Assembly: GCA_964537285.1 (NCBI GenBank)
Contig: CAZHZT010000002.1
Span: 26,953 to 90,952 of the forward strand
DNA from: CAZHZT01 sp964537285
Lineage (GTDB): Bacteria; Bacteroidota; Bacteroidia; Chitinophagales; Saprospiraceae
Direction of reading: 5' to 3'
DNA: 64,000 bases
Shown: positions 9,447 to 19,047 of the stretch, piece after piece
Layout of the letters: each line of letters begins with the position of its first letter
Position numbering within the stretch: position 1 is the stretch's first letter
Made by a program: the position numbers and the translations under genes
Notes under the pieces: model-generated
Seen by the model: the letters and a program-made list of their open reading frames with translations, nothing else
The model's database searches: none
Told to the model about the DNA's origin: nothing

Positions 9447-10100
9447 ATGGCAAAAAAATTGAAGCAATTCCTTCGAAAAAACTGGAATAAAATGAGCAAA
9501 AAGGAAAAACTCAACGAAACGATTGATCCTCAAGTTGAAGAAAAGGAAACTTTGGAAAATACTACCGAAGGAGAAAATGCTGAATCTTTAGATAATGAAG
9601 ATCAAAATAACGCAAACACCTCCGGGCAAAGCCCCTCAGAGGAAGGTCAATCCAATGAGAAAAACCTTGAAGGAGAATTGAAGGAAATGAAAGAAAAATA
9701 TTTAAGGCTCTATGCCGACTTCGAGAATCACCGCAAAAGGGTGATCAAAGAACGCCTGGAACTTATAAAAACAGCTTCTAGAGACACATTGTCAGCATTG
9801 CTGCCTGTTTTAGACGATTTTGACAGGGCCAAAAAAAGTGCTGATGATGAAAATTCTCCCGAATCTTTTAGCGATGGCGTAAAGCTGGTTTATCAAAAGC
9901 TTTATGGCATCCTTAAAGAAAAAGGCCTTAAACAAATGGATTCTACCGGCAGTAAGTTCGACCCTGAACTACATGAAGCGGTAACTGAAATTCCTGCTCC
10001 CTCGGATGAGCAGAAAGGAGTAATCATCGATACTATCGAAAAGGGATATTTTTTAAATGATAAAATTATCAGGCACGCTAAAGTGGTGGTTGGTAAATAA
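9447..10100 (+). CDS. grpE: GrpE nucleotide exchange factor
   Basis: Co-chaperone that releases ADP from DnaK. 217 aa from the first ATG; an ATG at 9492 (MSKKEKLNE) would give 202 aa and resembles typical GrpE starts. It has an acidic, low-complexity N-terminus, a long coiled coil (LKEMKEKYLRLYADFENHRKR), then the beta domain with FDPELHEAV and the C-terminal signature GYFLNDKIIRHAKVVVGK. dnaJ follows after 33 bp, so the two form an operon; dnaK is not in the window. Confidence 0.96.
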   Translation: MAKKLKQFLRKNWNKMSKKEKLNETIDPQVEEKETLENTTEGENAESLDNEDQNNANTSGQSPSEEGQSNEKNLEGELKEMKEKYLRLYADFENHRKRVIKERLELIKTASRDTLSALLPVLDDFDRAKKSADDENSPESFSDGVKLVYQKLYGILKEKGLKQMDSTGSKFDPELHEAVTEIPAPSDEQKGVIIDTIEKGYFLNDKIIRHAKVVVGK

Positions 10101-10133
10101 GCACTCTCAAATTGCACCAATTCAAAGATTGAC

Positions 10134-11297
10134 ATGGCAAGAGATTACTACGATATTCTTGGTGTCCAGAGAGATGCTGACAAGAATAGCATAAAAAAAG
10201 CCTACAAGCGTATCGCGATGAAGTATCATCCCGATCGAAACCCTGATAGCAAAGAGGCTGAAGATAAATTTAAAGAAGCTGCTGAAGCTTATGAAGTTCT
10301 TAGTGATGATAATCAACGCGCTCAGTATGATCGATTAGGGCACGAAAATTATAAAAACGCTGCCAGCGGTGGTGGTTTTAGTCGCGGAGGAATGACCATG
10401 GAGGATATTTTCTCCCAGTTCGGAGATATATTCGGAGATGGGGGAAGTCCGTTTGATGCCTTCTTTGGTGGTAGTAGCAGAGGCAGAACTCGCGCCAGAG
10501 GGCAACGTGGAAGCAACTTGCGCATCCGGGTTAATCTTACTCTGGAAGAAATTGCAGAAGGAGTTACGAAAAAAATCAAAGTTAAAAAACAAGTTTCCTG
10601 CGATACCTGTGGAGGCAATGGCGCCAAAGACAGAAACTCCGTTGGTACTTGTTCTACTTGCAGAGGCTCCGGTTATGTAAGGCAAGTGAAGAGCACTTTC
10701 CTCGGGCAAATGCAAACCACCACCACTTGTCCTACTTGTGGAGGAGCAGGGGAAGTAGTGACGTCCAACTGTCCAAAGTGTAAAGGTGAAGGGCGTGTAG
10801 CCGGAGAAGAAACGATCGAAATAGAAATTCCGGCGGGCGTTGCTGAAGGTATGCAGCTTTCTATGGCTGGTAAAGGAAATGCTGGTAAAAGAGGTGGCCC
10901 GCCAGGTGACCTGTTGATCAGTATTATTGAAAAGCCACACGATCACTTGCAGAGGGAAGGCAATAACTTGATCCATGAACTTTATCTCAATTTCGCTGAT
11001 GTGGCCCTTGGGACGACCTCGGAGGTGCCTACAATCGATGGTAAGGTCAAAATTAAAGTTCCTGCCGGAACACAAGCCGGGAAAATATTCCGCCTCAAAG
11101 GCAAAGGTTTACCATCCGTACAGAGCTATGGAAAAGGCGACCAACTGATTCATATCAATGTCTGGACGCCTAAAAATCTTACTGCTGAGGAGAAAAAACT
11201 CATGGAAAAGCTGAAAAATATGAAGAACTTTCAACCTCAACCCGGAAAGTCAGAAAAAGGCTTTTTCGATAAGGTGAAAGACTTTTTTAGCTCCTAA
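10134..11297 (+). CDS. dnaJ: chaperone protein DnaJ
   Basis: Full-length type I Hsp40, 387 aa. The J domain has YYDILGV and HPD (KYHPDRNP), followed by a Gly/Phe-rich linker, four zinc-finger repeats (CDTCGGNG, CSTCRGSG, CPTCGGAG, CPKCKGEG) and the substrate-binding C-terminal domains. It stimulates DnaK ATPase and hands over unfolded clients. Co-transcribed with grpE immediately upstream. Nothing unusual. Confidence 0.98.
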   Translation: MARDYYDILGVQRDADKNSIKKAYKRIAMKYHPDRNPDSKEAEDKFKEAAEAYEVLSDDNQRAQYDRLGHENYKNAASGGGFSRGGMTMEDIFSQFGDIFGDGGSPFDAFFGGSSRGRTRARGQRGSNLRIRVNLTLEEIAEGVTKKIKVKKQVSCDTCGGNGAKDRNSVGTCSTCRGSGYVRQVKSTFLGQMQTTTTCPTCGGAGEVVTSNCPKCKGEGRVAGEETIEIEIPAGVAEGMQLSMAGKGNAGKRGGPPGDLLISIIEKPHDHLQREGNNLIHELYLNFADVALGTTSEVPTIDGKVKIKVPAGTQAGKIFRLKGKGLPSVQSYGKGDQLIHINVWTPKNLTAEEKKLMEKLKNMKNFQPQPGKSEKGFFDKVKDFFSS

Positions 11298-11367
11298 CGC
11301 ACTTTCGTTTAACTGTTATTCGTTCCTCGCTACCCGAAAGTTGCAGGCTTGAACTAACTAACTCAAC

Positions 11368-11702
11368 ATGAGTCATCTCTTAAACATTAAGGAACTTCAT
11401 ATTGTCACTGTGATTAAAGATAGGTACTGTAAATCAAAGCTTTAAGACCGGCCTTGTTCAATTTAGCTTTTTGACAGGCTGGCAGCCGTTAAAAAATGAA
11501 TACTGTTTGAGCCCCGGCGAGTTTATTCATTTTAGGCTGTCCCGAATCAAGTTCGGGACAAAAAGCGTTAAGAATTGAATACAGCCTTGATTTTTTGCTA
11601 CTTTTTCATCAAGGAAAAAGTAGGTAAGGGTATGACTAACATTATAATGTAAAAATTTTTCACAAACATGAGTCATCCCGAGTTTCCGGGATGACTCATG
11701 TT
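11368..11702. repeat. family B composite palindromic repeat, copy 2 (long form)
   Basis: Same element as 2924-3190 with about 70 extra bp inserted before GTCCCGAATC (GACAGGCTGGCAGCC to CATTTTAGGCT, itself with GAATACTG/ATTCATTTT features). Ends in a 16-bp-arm palindrome (11665-11680/11687-11702), 18 bp before the gldH start. It fills most of the 423-bp gap after dnaJ; the first 70 bp of the gap show nothing else. Confidence 0.85.
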
Positions 11703-11720
11703 GCATGAACCAACAAAATT

Positions 11721-12203
11721 ATGAAACTCCACTTCTTTTTCCTATTGCTAATGGTCGCTGCGACCTTGAGTAGCTGCGGGCCGAATTATGTTTTTGAAGA
11801 AGAAGTAGAGATTCAAGAAAGTCAGTGGTATTATAACGATACACTTTCTTTCTCTTTCACAATGACGGATACTTCCCAACTCTATGATTTGTTCATAGAG
11901 CTGGAACACCAAAAGTCTTACCCCTTCCAAAATATTTACTTCCAAATATACACTTCCTTTCCATCCGGAAAGAAAATTCAGGATCGTTTGTCCGTGGATT
12001 TAATGAACAAGGCAGGCGTCTGGTATGGCAAATGTGGAAAAGAAGAATGCGAACTTTTAGTAAATCTACAAGAACGGCTTCGATTTAATGAAACAGGAAC
12101 CTATCAGATTCAACTCGAACAATTTATGCGGGTAGACCCACTTGAAGGATTAAATAGCTTGTCATTAAAGTTGGCCCACTCCATGCCAAAAACCGAAAAT
12201 TGA
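11721..12203 (+). CDS. gldH: gliding motility lipoprotein GldH
   Basis: 160-aa lipoprotein with signal and lipobox ending LSSC18. The GldH pattern is recognisable: WYYNDTLSFSFTMTD, the YPFQNIYFQI block, the GVWYGKCG block and the late MRVDPLEGLNSLSLKL. GldH is required for gliding and linked to type IX secretion in flavobacteria; its biochemical role is unknown, and the gene is also kept in non-gliding Bacteroidota. It starts directly after a family B repeat and stands alone here. Confidence 0.85.
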   Translation: MKLHFFFLLLMVAATLSSCGPNYVFEEEVEIQESQWYYNDTLSFSFTMTDTSQLYDLFIELEHQKSYPFQNIYFQIYTSFPSGKKIQDRLSVDLMNKAGVWYGKCGKEECELLVNLQERLRFNETGTYQIQLEQFMRVDPLEGLNSLSLKLAHSMPKTEN

Positions 12204-12288
12204 CGTGACGTTGATCTTAGTTTAGCAGGAAATGTTTTAATTTAGTGTTTTCTCTTGTTGAGAACAAGTCTATTAAACTGAACTTGAA

Positions 12289-14265
12289 ATGTTTTCCCTG
12301 AACCTTAACAAATTTGTATACATTTTTCTTGCGGTACTCGCTGTTACACTGGTTTTCTGTGCACGGGAAGCGACTCCTGTCGCGCAATCTCGGGAATATC
12401 TGAACCTCTCAGATACCGTGGATTATGTAGGGATGCAAACCTGTCGCTCTTGTCATGCGAATATATATGATACCTATGTTCATTCGGGTATGGGAAAATC
12501 CTTTGATGCTGCTACTCCTAAGAAAAGTGATGCAACGTTTGGAAAACATGTTCTGGTGCATGATGATGAACTGGACCTCTATTACAAACCATTTTTTAAA
12601 GATAGTGTCCTGTTCATTACGGAATTTCGTATTGGAGAACAAGGCGATACTATTCATAAGAGAACTGAAAAAGTAGATTACATCATAGGTTCAGGACATC
12701 ACACCAATTCTCATATCATAAACATCAACGGATATATTTACCAGGCCCCGATCACTTTCTACACTCAAGATGAAAAATGGGATCTGGCTCCTGGTTTTGA
12801 AGGAGGTGCCAATTCACGCTTTTCCCGCTTATTGACTACTGAGTGCATAACCTGCCATAATCATTATCCCGATCACGTTGAAGGCTCCGTCAATAAATAT
12901 GTTTCTATGCCTGGAGGAATAGAGTGTGAACGCTGTCATGGGCCGGGCGAAGTACATGTCAGGGAAAAACTTAAAGGTAATATCGTAGATACATCAAAAT
13001 ACATCGATTATACTATTGTAAACCCTAAAAACCTTCCGAGGGATTTACAAATGGACCTATGCCAACGTTGCCACCTTCAAGGGATCGCAGTGCTGGAGGA
13101 AGGAAAGACCTTTTTTGATTTCAAGCCTGGTATGAAGCTGTCCAGCGTTATGAATGTCTTCCTGCCTCGTTATACCAACTCTCACGAAAAATTTATCATG
13201 GCCTCTCAGGCGGATCGAATGCGGATGAGTGATTGCTACAAACTTAGCGAAGAGTTGAGCTGTATAACTTGCCATAATCCTCACCATAGCCTGGAAACAG
13301 TAAATAAAGATCAATATAATAATGCTTGTAATAACTGCCACGGTAAGGGAAAAACAACTGAAAAACTTTGTTCGGCACCTGCAAATGAAATTGAGCTGGC
13401 TTCTAATAATTGCATTAGTTGCCACATGCGGCCCTCTGGCAGTATAGATATCCCTCATGTCACGATTACGGACCATTATTTGTCAAAAGAAACGGCTGTT
13501 ATTCCTTCTAAAACCGAGGAAATCTCCCGGGAGGAAAAAGAGGAAATTGCTCGTTTTTTGGGCCTTGAAATACTTACAAAAGAAGCTCCGGAACCGCTTG
13601 ATATGGCAAAGGGTTACATTGAATTGTACGATAAATTTGTTGGCGCTTCCATGATGCTCGATTCGGCGGCCTATTTCCTTAGCCTTTCAAAAAAGAATAG
13701 CTATGAATTTTTTAAAACAAAGGTTCATTATCTTTTTTCCGCCGGAAAGTTTGATGAAATCATTGCCTTTAAGGATGCTTTTCCATTTGAAGAAGTCCGG
13801 GACGGATGGACTGCCTACAGGGTTGGTGAGGCGCTCTACCAGAATAATCAATTCAAAAAAGCAGTTGATTATCTAAAAAAAGCAACTATCCTTCAACCTT
13901 ATAACCTTGATTTTCAGGAAAAATTAGGAGCTGCTTATGTCAGAGGAAGTATGGTGAAAGAAGCGATAAAAACCTTCAATTTTGTGCTTAGTGAAAATCC
14001 CAAAAGGCCTATATCTCTTTGTAACTTAGGGTTTGCCAGAGCAATTAATGGCGATTTAATAGCCGCCGAAGCTTTGTATGACCAAGCCATCGCCTTAAAT
14101 CCTGATTATGAACAGGCTTTTTTAAATAAAGCAGCGGTGAAAATTAATTTCCAGGACTATGAATCCGCTAAAAAACTGCTAAAAAAAGTATTGGAAATTA
14201 ACCCGTCAAATGAACAGGCATTAGGTGTACTGCTTACGATAAAGGAAAGTGAAGAGATAAGATAA
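12289..14265 (+). CDS. multiheme c-type cytochrome lipoprotein with TPR domain
   Basis: 658 aa. N-terminal membrane segment ends in a possible lipobox (LVFC24). Seven CxxCH heme sites are visible (CRSCH at 52, then CITCH, CERCH, CQRCH, CITCH, CNNCH, CISCH), as in cytochrome c554-like proteins with scattered extra His ligands. After about residue 400 the protein becomes a helical tetratricopeptide region (AVDYLKKATILQPYN; ALYDQAIALNPDYEQA), probably for protein contacts. Likely a periplasmic electron carrier or reductase; the partner is not in the neighbourhood. Confidence 0.85.
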   Translation: MFSLNLNKFVYIFLAVLAVTLVFCAREATPVAQSREYLNLSDTVDYVGMQTCRSCHANIYDTYVHSGMGKSFDAATPKKSDATFGKHVLVHDDELDLYYKPFFKDSVLFITEFRIGEQGDTIHKRTEKVDYIIGSGHHTNSHIININGYIYQAPITFYTQDEKWDLAPGFEGGANSRFSRLLTTECITCHNHYPDHVEGSVNKYVSMPGGIECERCHGPGEVHVREKLKGNIVDTSKYIDYTIVNPKNLPRDLQMDLCQRCHLQGIAVLEEGKTFFDFKPGMKLSSVMNVFLPRYTNSHEKFIMASQADRMRMSDCYKLSEELSCITCHNPHHSLETVNKDQYNNACNNCHGKGKTTEKLCSAPANEIELASNNCISCHMRPSGSIDIPHVTITDHYLSKETAVIPSKTEEISREEKEEIARFLGLEILTKEAPEPLDMAKGYIELYDKFVGASMMLDSAAYFLSLSKKNSYEFFKTKVHYLFSAGKFDEIIAFKDAFPFEEVRDGWTAYRVGEALYQNNQFKKAVDYLKKATILQPYNLDFQEKLGAAYVRGSMVKEAIKTFNFVLSENPKRPISLCNLGFARAINGDLIAAEALYDQAIALNPDYEQAFLNKAAVKINFQDYESAKKLLKKVLEINPSNEQALGVLLTIKESEEIR

Positions 14266-14362
14266 TATTCCATGCTTAATAGAACCGCCCGCCATGGCCA
14301 GTACTTCATAGATATAAAGGCTTTAATTTTTCTATTCCCATTTCTGTAGAGATTTATCCGCC

Positions 14363-14448
14363 TTAACCAGGTAATATTCTTAGAAGGCGGTTTAGTGAGG
14401 GGGCGTAGCCCCTCACTAAACCGCCTTCTAAGAATATTACCTGGTTAA
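14363..14448. terminator. perfect 40-bp-arm hairpin copying the carB 3' end
   Basis: Arms 14363-14402 and 14409-14448 are exact reverse complements; loop GCGTAG. The right arm holds the last three sense codons and stop of carB (TTA ACC AGG TAA on the minus strand). Acts at least as a terminator for carB and for the convergent cytochrome gene. There is no U-tract, so Rho-independent function is inferred from stem strength only. Confidence 0.85.
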
Positions 14449-17256
14449 ATACATCGATCTATTAATATCCAGATCCCGGAAGAAAGGATCTGTTAAATCA
14501 TCTATGAAACGAATGGCTTCGCCGGTAGATTTCATCTCAGGCCCCAGATTTTTACTAACATTAGGGAATTTTTCAAAAGAGAAAACCGGAACTTTAATTG
14601 CATAGCCCTTAAGTTGTTTTTCAATTTTGAAATCTTTAAGCTTGTGTGTGCCCAGCATTACTTTGGTAGCAATATTAAGGTAAGGAACATTGTAAGCTTT
14701 AGCGATAAATGGCATCGTTCTGGATGCGCGGGGGTTGGCCTCAATTACATACACCTTATCATCCTTAATTGCGAACTGAATATTGATCAGGCCTCTGATT
14801 TTTAAGGCAAATGCCAGCTTTTTAGTGTAGTGGATCATTGTTTCTACCACTTCGTCGGATAGGCTGAAAGTTGGAAGAACAGCGGAACTATCTCCTGAGT
14901 GAATACCAGCAGGTTCAATATGCTCCATGATTCCCATGATGTGTACATCTTCCCCGTCGCAAATCGCATCAATTTCAGCTTCTTTCGCTCTTTCCAGGAA
15001 TTGGTCAATCAGAACTCTGTTGTCAGGTAGGTGCTTGAAAATGCTCAGCACATGACGTTCCAGTTCATGGTCATTAATTACGATCCGCATCCGTTGACCT
15101 CCAAGTACATAGGAAGGGCGAACGAGTACCGGGTAGGTCACTTTATTGGCAATAGAAATGGCCTCATCAGCATCATGAGCAACACCGTAACGCGGGTAGG
15201 GAATGTCAAGTGCCTTGAGAAGGTCAGAAAAACGCCCTCTGTCCTCTGCCAGGTCCATGGATTGGTAATCTGTACCGATGATTTTGATGCCATGCTCGTC
15301 GAATTGCTCGGCCAGCTTAAGCGCTGTTTGTCCTCCCAGCTGAACAATTACGCCAGCTGGCTTTTCAAGATCAATAATCTCTTTGATGTGCTCCCAGAAT
15401 ACGGGCTCAAAATAAAGCTTATCAGCAACATCGAAATCAGTGGAAACAGTTTCCGGGTTACAGTTGATCATGATGGCTTCGTAGCCTTCCTCTTTAATAG
15501 CAAGGACGCCATGTACGCAGCAGTAATCAAACTCGATTCCCTGGCCGATCCTGTTTGGTCCAGACCCCAGAACGATAACTTTTTTAGGATTATCCGATGG
15601 GATGCTTTCGTTTTCACTATCGAAAGTTGAATAGAAATAAGGTGTTTGGGCTTCAAACTCAGCAGCACAAGTATCTACCATTTTATAGGTTCTCTTGATG
15701 CCAAGTTTTTCACGACATTTTATGACCTCTCGTTCCTTTACACGCATCAACCAGGCGATTTGCCCGTCGGAATAACCAAATTCCTTCAATTGACGGAAAA
15801 AATCCGCTGGGATATCATCGGGAACATTATAGCGCATTAACTTTTGTTCGGCTTTAACTAACCGCTTGATTTGTTTGATGAACCACGGGTCAATTTTGGT
15901 TAATTTTCGAATGGTTTTCTCAGGTACTCCAAGGCGAAGGGCATCTTTTACGCGGTAAATCCTATCATCACTGGCATTTTCCAGCCTTTCAAGGATATCC
16001 GAGGTTTTGATCCATTCCTTCATATCTGCGCCGAGGCCCATGCGGTTCGTTTCCTGTGACTGGCAAGCTTTCTGAAGAGCCTCCAGGAAGTTCCGGCCAA
16101 TAGCCATGACCTCTCCGACCGATTTCATCTGTAGGCCTAAGGTAGCATCGGCACCGTGGAACTTGCTAAAGTCCCAGCGAGGCATTTTAAGGACCACATA
16201 ATCCAGCGCAGGCTCAAATAATGCGGAAGTCGTTCGGGTAATTTGGTTTTTAAGCTCATCCAGTGTATAACCGATGGCCAGTTTTGCAGCGATCTTTGCA
16301 ATTGGATAGCCAGTAGCTTTGCTTGCAAGGGCAGAGGAGCGTGAAACCCTGGGGTTGATCTCTATTATGATAAGGTCTTCGTCCTCAGGGTTGATAGAAA
16401 ATTGGATGTTACAACCACCGGCAAAAGTCCCCAGGGATCGCATAGCTCTAATGGCCTCATCACGCATGTTTTGATAGGAAGTATCCGAGAGCGTCATCGC
16501 AGGAGCAATGGTAATACTGTCCCCCGTATGGATTCCCATTGGATCGAGGTTTTCGACGGTACAGATGATCACCACATTGTCCGCAGCATCTCTTAGTAAT
16601 TCCAGCTCAAATTCTTTCCAGCCAAGTACTGCCTTTTCTACAAGGACTTCATGAGTAGGAGACATTGATAATCCGCGACGAAGGGCTGCATCAAAGTCTT
16701 TTTCTTCGTGAACAAAGCTGCCACCGGTTCCGCCTAAGGTATAGGATGGGCGGATAACTAAGGGGAAGCCTATTTTTTGAGCTGCTTCTTTACCTTCAAG
16801 AAAGGAGTTGGCTATATAGGATGGGGCTACTTTTATGCCGATATCGACCATGTGTTTTCTAAAAGCTTCCCTGTTTTCGGTCAATTCGATTGCATCGAGA
16901 TCTACTCCGATAAGGCGGACATCGTATTTTTCCCAAACACCTTGCTTACCTGCTTCGATCGCAAGGTTCAAAGCTGTTTGTCCTCCCATTGTTGGAAGCA
17001 CTGCATCTATATCGTGTTTTTCAAGCACTTCGATGATGCTACTTACTTCCAAAGGCAACAGGTAAACATGATCAGCAGTGATGGGGTCTGTCATTATGGT
17101 AGCGGGATTGGAGTTGATGAGAATTACCTCAATGCCCTCTTCTCTCAATGCTCTGGAAGCTTGAGTGCCTGAATAATCAAATTCACAAGCTTGTCCGATG
17201 ATGATTGGGCCACTACCAATAATGAGTATAGACTTTATAGATGTATCTTTAGGCAT
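14437..17256 (-). CDS. carB: carbamoyl-phosphate synthase large subunit, short form
   Basis: Makes carbamoyl phosphate for pyrimidines and arginine. 939 aa with both ATP-grasp halves: GSGPIIIGQACEFDYSG and GSGPNRIGQGIEFDYCC begin the two synthase modules, each with its glycine-rich ATP loop. The approximately 130-residue C-terminal MGS-like regulatory domain of E. coli CarB (1073 aa) is absent; the protein ends at the second synthase half. Short CarB proteins are found in other Bacteroidota. The small subunit CarA is not in the window. The 3' end lies inside the 40-bp hairpin. Confidence 0.96.
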   Translation of the reverse strand: MPKDTSIKSILIIGSGPIIIGQACEFDYSGTQASRALREEGIEVILINSNPATIMTDPITADHVYLLPLEVSSIIEVLEKHDIDAVLPTMGGQTALNLAIEAGKQGVWEKYDVRLIGVDLDAIELTENREAFRKHMVDIGIKVAPSYIANSFLEGKEAAQKIGFPLVIRPSYTLGGTGGSFVHEEKDFDAALRRGLSMSPTHEVLVEKAVLGWKEFELELLRDAADNVVIICTVENLDPMGIHTGDSITIAPAMTLSDTSYQNMRDEAIRAMRSLGTFAGGCNIQFSINPEDEDLIIIEINPRVSRSSALASKATGYPIAKIAAKLAIGYTLDELKNQITRTTSALFEPALDYVVLKMPRWDFSKFHGADATLGLQMKSVGEVMAIGRNFLEALQKACQSQETNRMGLGADMKEWIKTSDILERLENASDDRIYRVKDALRLGVPEKTIRKLTKIDPWFIKQIKRLVKAEQKLMRYNVPDDIPADFFRQLKEFGYSDGQIAWLMRVKEREVIKCREKLGIKRTYKMVDTCAAEFEAQTPYFYSTFDSENESIPSDNPKKVIVLGSGPNRIGQGIEFDYCCVHGVLAIKEEGYEAIMINCNPETVSTDFDVADKLYFEPVFWEHIKEIIDLEKPAGVIVQLGGQTALKLAEQFDEHGIKIIGTDYQSMDLAEDRGRFSDLLKALDIPYPRYGVAHDADEAISIANKVTYPVLVRPSYVLGGQRMRIVINDHELERHVLSIFKHLPDNRVLIDQFLERAKEAEIDAICDGEDVHIMGIMEHIEPAGIHSGDSSAVLPTFSLSDEVVETMIHYTKKLAFALKIRGLINIQFAIKDDKVYVIEANPRASRTMPFIAKAYNVPYLNIATKVMLGTHKLKDFKIEKQLKGYAIKVPVFSFEKFPNVSKNLGPEMKSTGEAIRFIDDLTDPFFRDLDINRSMYLTR

Positions 17257-17281
17257 ATGTTCTTACGTTTAATATTGCCTG

Positions 17282-17289
17282 CAAAGGTA
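17282..17289 (-). promoter_or_regulatory. putative -7 box of carB promoter
   Basis: TACCTTTG on the minus strand matches TAnnTTTG, 26 bp before the carB ATG. No convincing -33 TTTG is seen at the usual distance. Confidence 0.4.
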
Positions 17290-17364
17290 AGAACATTCCT
17301 TGCATACTCGAAAGTAAAATTAGAATTAATGGAATATTACCCGCCTTAAAGAGTATTAAAGTCC

Positions 17365-17622
17365 TTATTCTTTATACTTCTTAAAGACATTATCAATGAT
17401 ATCTGCCAGTTTGCGATCCTTTTCGGTCACAATATTGCCAGCATCATGGGTAGTAAGGTTGATTTCCACTTCATTGTAAACATTGCTCCAGTTGGGGTGA
17501 TGGTTTTGTTTTTCAGCATGAAATGCGACTTCAGTCATGAAGGCAAAGGCCTCCATAAAGTCTTTGAATTTAAAAACTCCTTTAAGCTTAGTCTTGGTCT
17601 CTTTCCAGTAATTTGTGTCCAT
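17365..17622 (-). CDS. 4a-hydroxytetrahydrobiopterin dehydratase family protein
   Basis: Pterin-4a-carbinolamine dehydratase fold, 85 aa, a little shorter than usual. Signature residues are in place: AEKQNHHPNWSNVYNEV (the HH..W motif) and LTTHDAGNIVTEKDRKLA. The enzyme recycles oxidised pterin after aromatic amino acid hydroxylation; no such hydroxylase is in the window, so the physiological partner is unknown. Confidence 0.9.
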   Translation of the reverse strand: MDTNYWKETKTKLKGVFKFKDFMEAFAFMTEVAFHAEKQNHHPNWSNVYNEVEINLTTHDAGNIVTEKDRKLADIIDNVFKKYKE

Positions 17623-17730
17623 GATGTCGGGTTTTCTTGTTTATGTTTAATAATGATTGAAAATAATAGAGTGCTCTGAATTAAGGGATTAGGCAATTAA
17701 TAAGCTACCCAAATTTTGCGAAGTAATTTT

Positions 17731-17841
17731 AGTTCTTTGACATAAATTGTGGAAAATGGAACTTCAAAATGATAAGCCTTGAATGCCCTTGTGGCTGAAA
17801 GGCTTATCATTTTGAAGTTCCACACAATTTGTCAAAGAACG
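17731..17841 (-). repeat. family A palindromic repeat, copy A3 (core inverted)
   Basis: Almost identical to A1 over 111 bp, including the inverted core (GAATGCCCTTGTGGCTG on the plus strand between the TGGAAAATGG end and the CACACAATTTG end). The long end faces the pterin dehydratase gene, 109 bp away. Confidence 0.92.
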
Positions 17842-17845
17842 GTAA

Positions 17846-17958
17846 CTTTTTTCTAAGGCTAGGCGGAAAACGTAGGCATAACTTGTCCCGAATGCCTTCG
17901 GGACTCAAAGGTACGGCGAAGCTTTCCAACAAAGCCTGAGGAAAAGAGGACAAGTAAA
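17846..17958. repeat. family D palindromic repeat, copy 1
   Basis: Imperfect palindrome sharing GGCATAACTTGTCCCG, a CCTTCGGGA-type central hairpin and TACGGCGA(A/G)GCTTT with 19097-19194. It follows directly after A3 and, with it, fills the gap between the pterin dehydratase and the M42 peptidase gene. Confidence 0.75.
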
Positions 17959-17985
17959 ATGGGTAGGGTATTATTTCCCTGATCC

Positions 17986-19035
17986 CTAAACAAAAGACCA
18001 ATCGTATTGATCTAATCGAAGCAAACTGTGCTCGAGTAAGTCGATAGAGTTTCGGATATCGGCCTTATGTGCCATTTCAACTACCTGATGAATGTGGCGT
18101 GTCGGAATAGATATTGCCCCGACGATGGCACCGCTTTTCCCATATCGCTGTAAACCGGCGGTGTCCGTGCCTCCTGACGGGAGAATTTCGGGTTGCCATT
18201 TGATGTTCTTAAGATCCGCTGTTTCTTTCAAAAAGTTAACCATGCGATAATCGCAAATTACGGAGCCATCCATAATTTTGATGGCTACACCTGCCCCTAA
18301 TCTAGAGATCACCTCATGGCCCTGGGCGCCGGGAACATCAAAAGCAATGGTTATATCTATTGCTAAACCAAAATCCGGATTAATGAGATGGGTAGCAGAA
18401 ATAGCTCCTCTTAAACCTACTTCTTCCTGTACCGTAAAAACTGCATAGAGGTCGTAGGGAAGTTCTTTCCCTTTTAGGCTTTTCAGCGCCTCAATCAAGA
18501 TATATACAGAAACTCTATTGTCTAATGATTTGGAATTGACACAGTCTCCCATTTCGATTAATTGGCGTTCGCGGGTAATCGGATTGCCAATTTCTATCCA
18601 TTTTGAAGCTTCTTCCTTATTCATGCCCAGGTCAATGAAATAATCCTGGATTCGCAAAGGTTTCCCCCTTTCTTCAGGAGGAAGTAAGTGAATAGGTTTA
18701 CATCCCATGACTCCGACAACATCTTTTTTACCATGGATGATAACTCTTTGTGCTGTGAGTGTTTTGGGATCAAAGCCACCCAAAGTATGGAATCGTACAA
18801 AGCCATCATCGTCAATATGCGTAACAATGAAGCTTATTTCATCTAAATGAGCCGCGACCATGACTTTTTTAGGGGTCTTTCCCTTTAGAAGGGCTATTAC
18901 ATTACCCATCGCATCGAGTTCAATATGGTCAACAATGCCCTCTAATTCTTGCATGACCAATTGTCGGATACGCTGTTCAAATCCGGATGCACCAGGTGTT
19001 TCACAAACCTTCGATAGTAGTTCTACATCAATCAT
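17986..19035 (-). CDS. M42 family metallopeptidase
   Basis: Cytosolic dinuclear-metal aminopeptidase of the M42 (glutamyl aminopeptidase/PepA, FrvX-like) family, 349 aa. Metal and catalytic residues visible: AHLDE, the bridging Asp in SLDNR, the catalytic EE in VQEEVGLRG, AIDIT and the late PTRHIHQ. Full length. It probably trims peptides from proteolysis. Repeats of families D and E lie on both sides; no operon partner. Confidence 0.92.
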   Translation of the reverse strand: MIDVELLSKVCETPGASGFEQRIRQLVMQELEGIVDHIELDAMGNVIALLKGKTPKKVMVAAHLDEISFIVTHIDDDGFVRFHTLGGFDPKTLTAQRVIIHGKKDVVGVMGCKPIHLLPPEERGKPLRIQDYFIDLGMNKEEASKWIEIGNPITRERQLIEMGDCVNSKSLDNRVSVYILIEALKSLKGKELPYDLYAVFTVQEEVGLRGAISATHLINPDFGLAIDITIAFDVPGAQGHEVISRLGAGVAIKIMDGSVICDYRMVNFLKETADLKNIKWQPEILPSGGTDTAGLQRYGKSGAIVGAISIPTRHIHQVVEMAHKADIRNSIDLLEHSLLRLDQYDWSFV

Positions 19036-19047
19036 AGAAATTATTTA

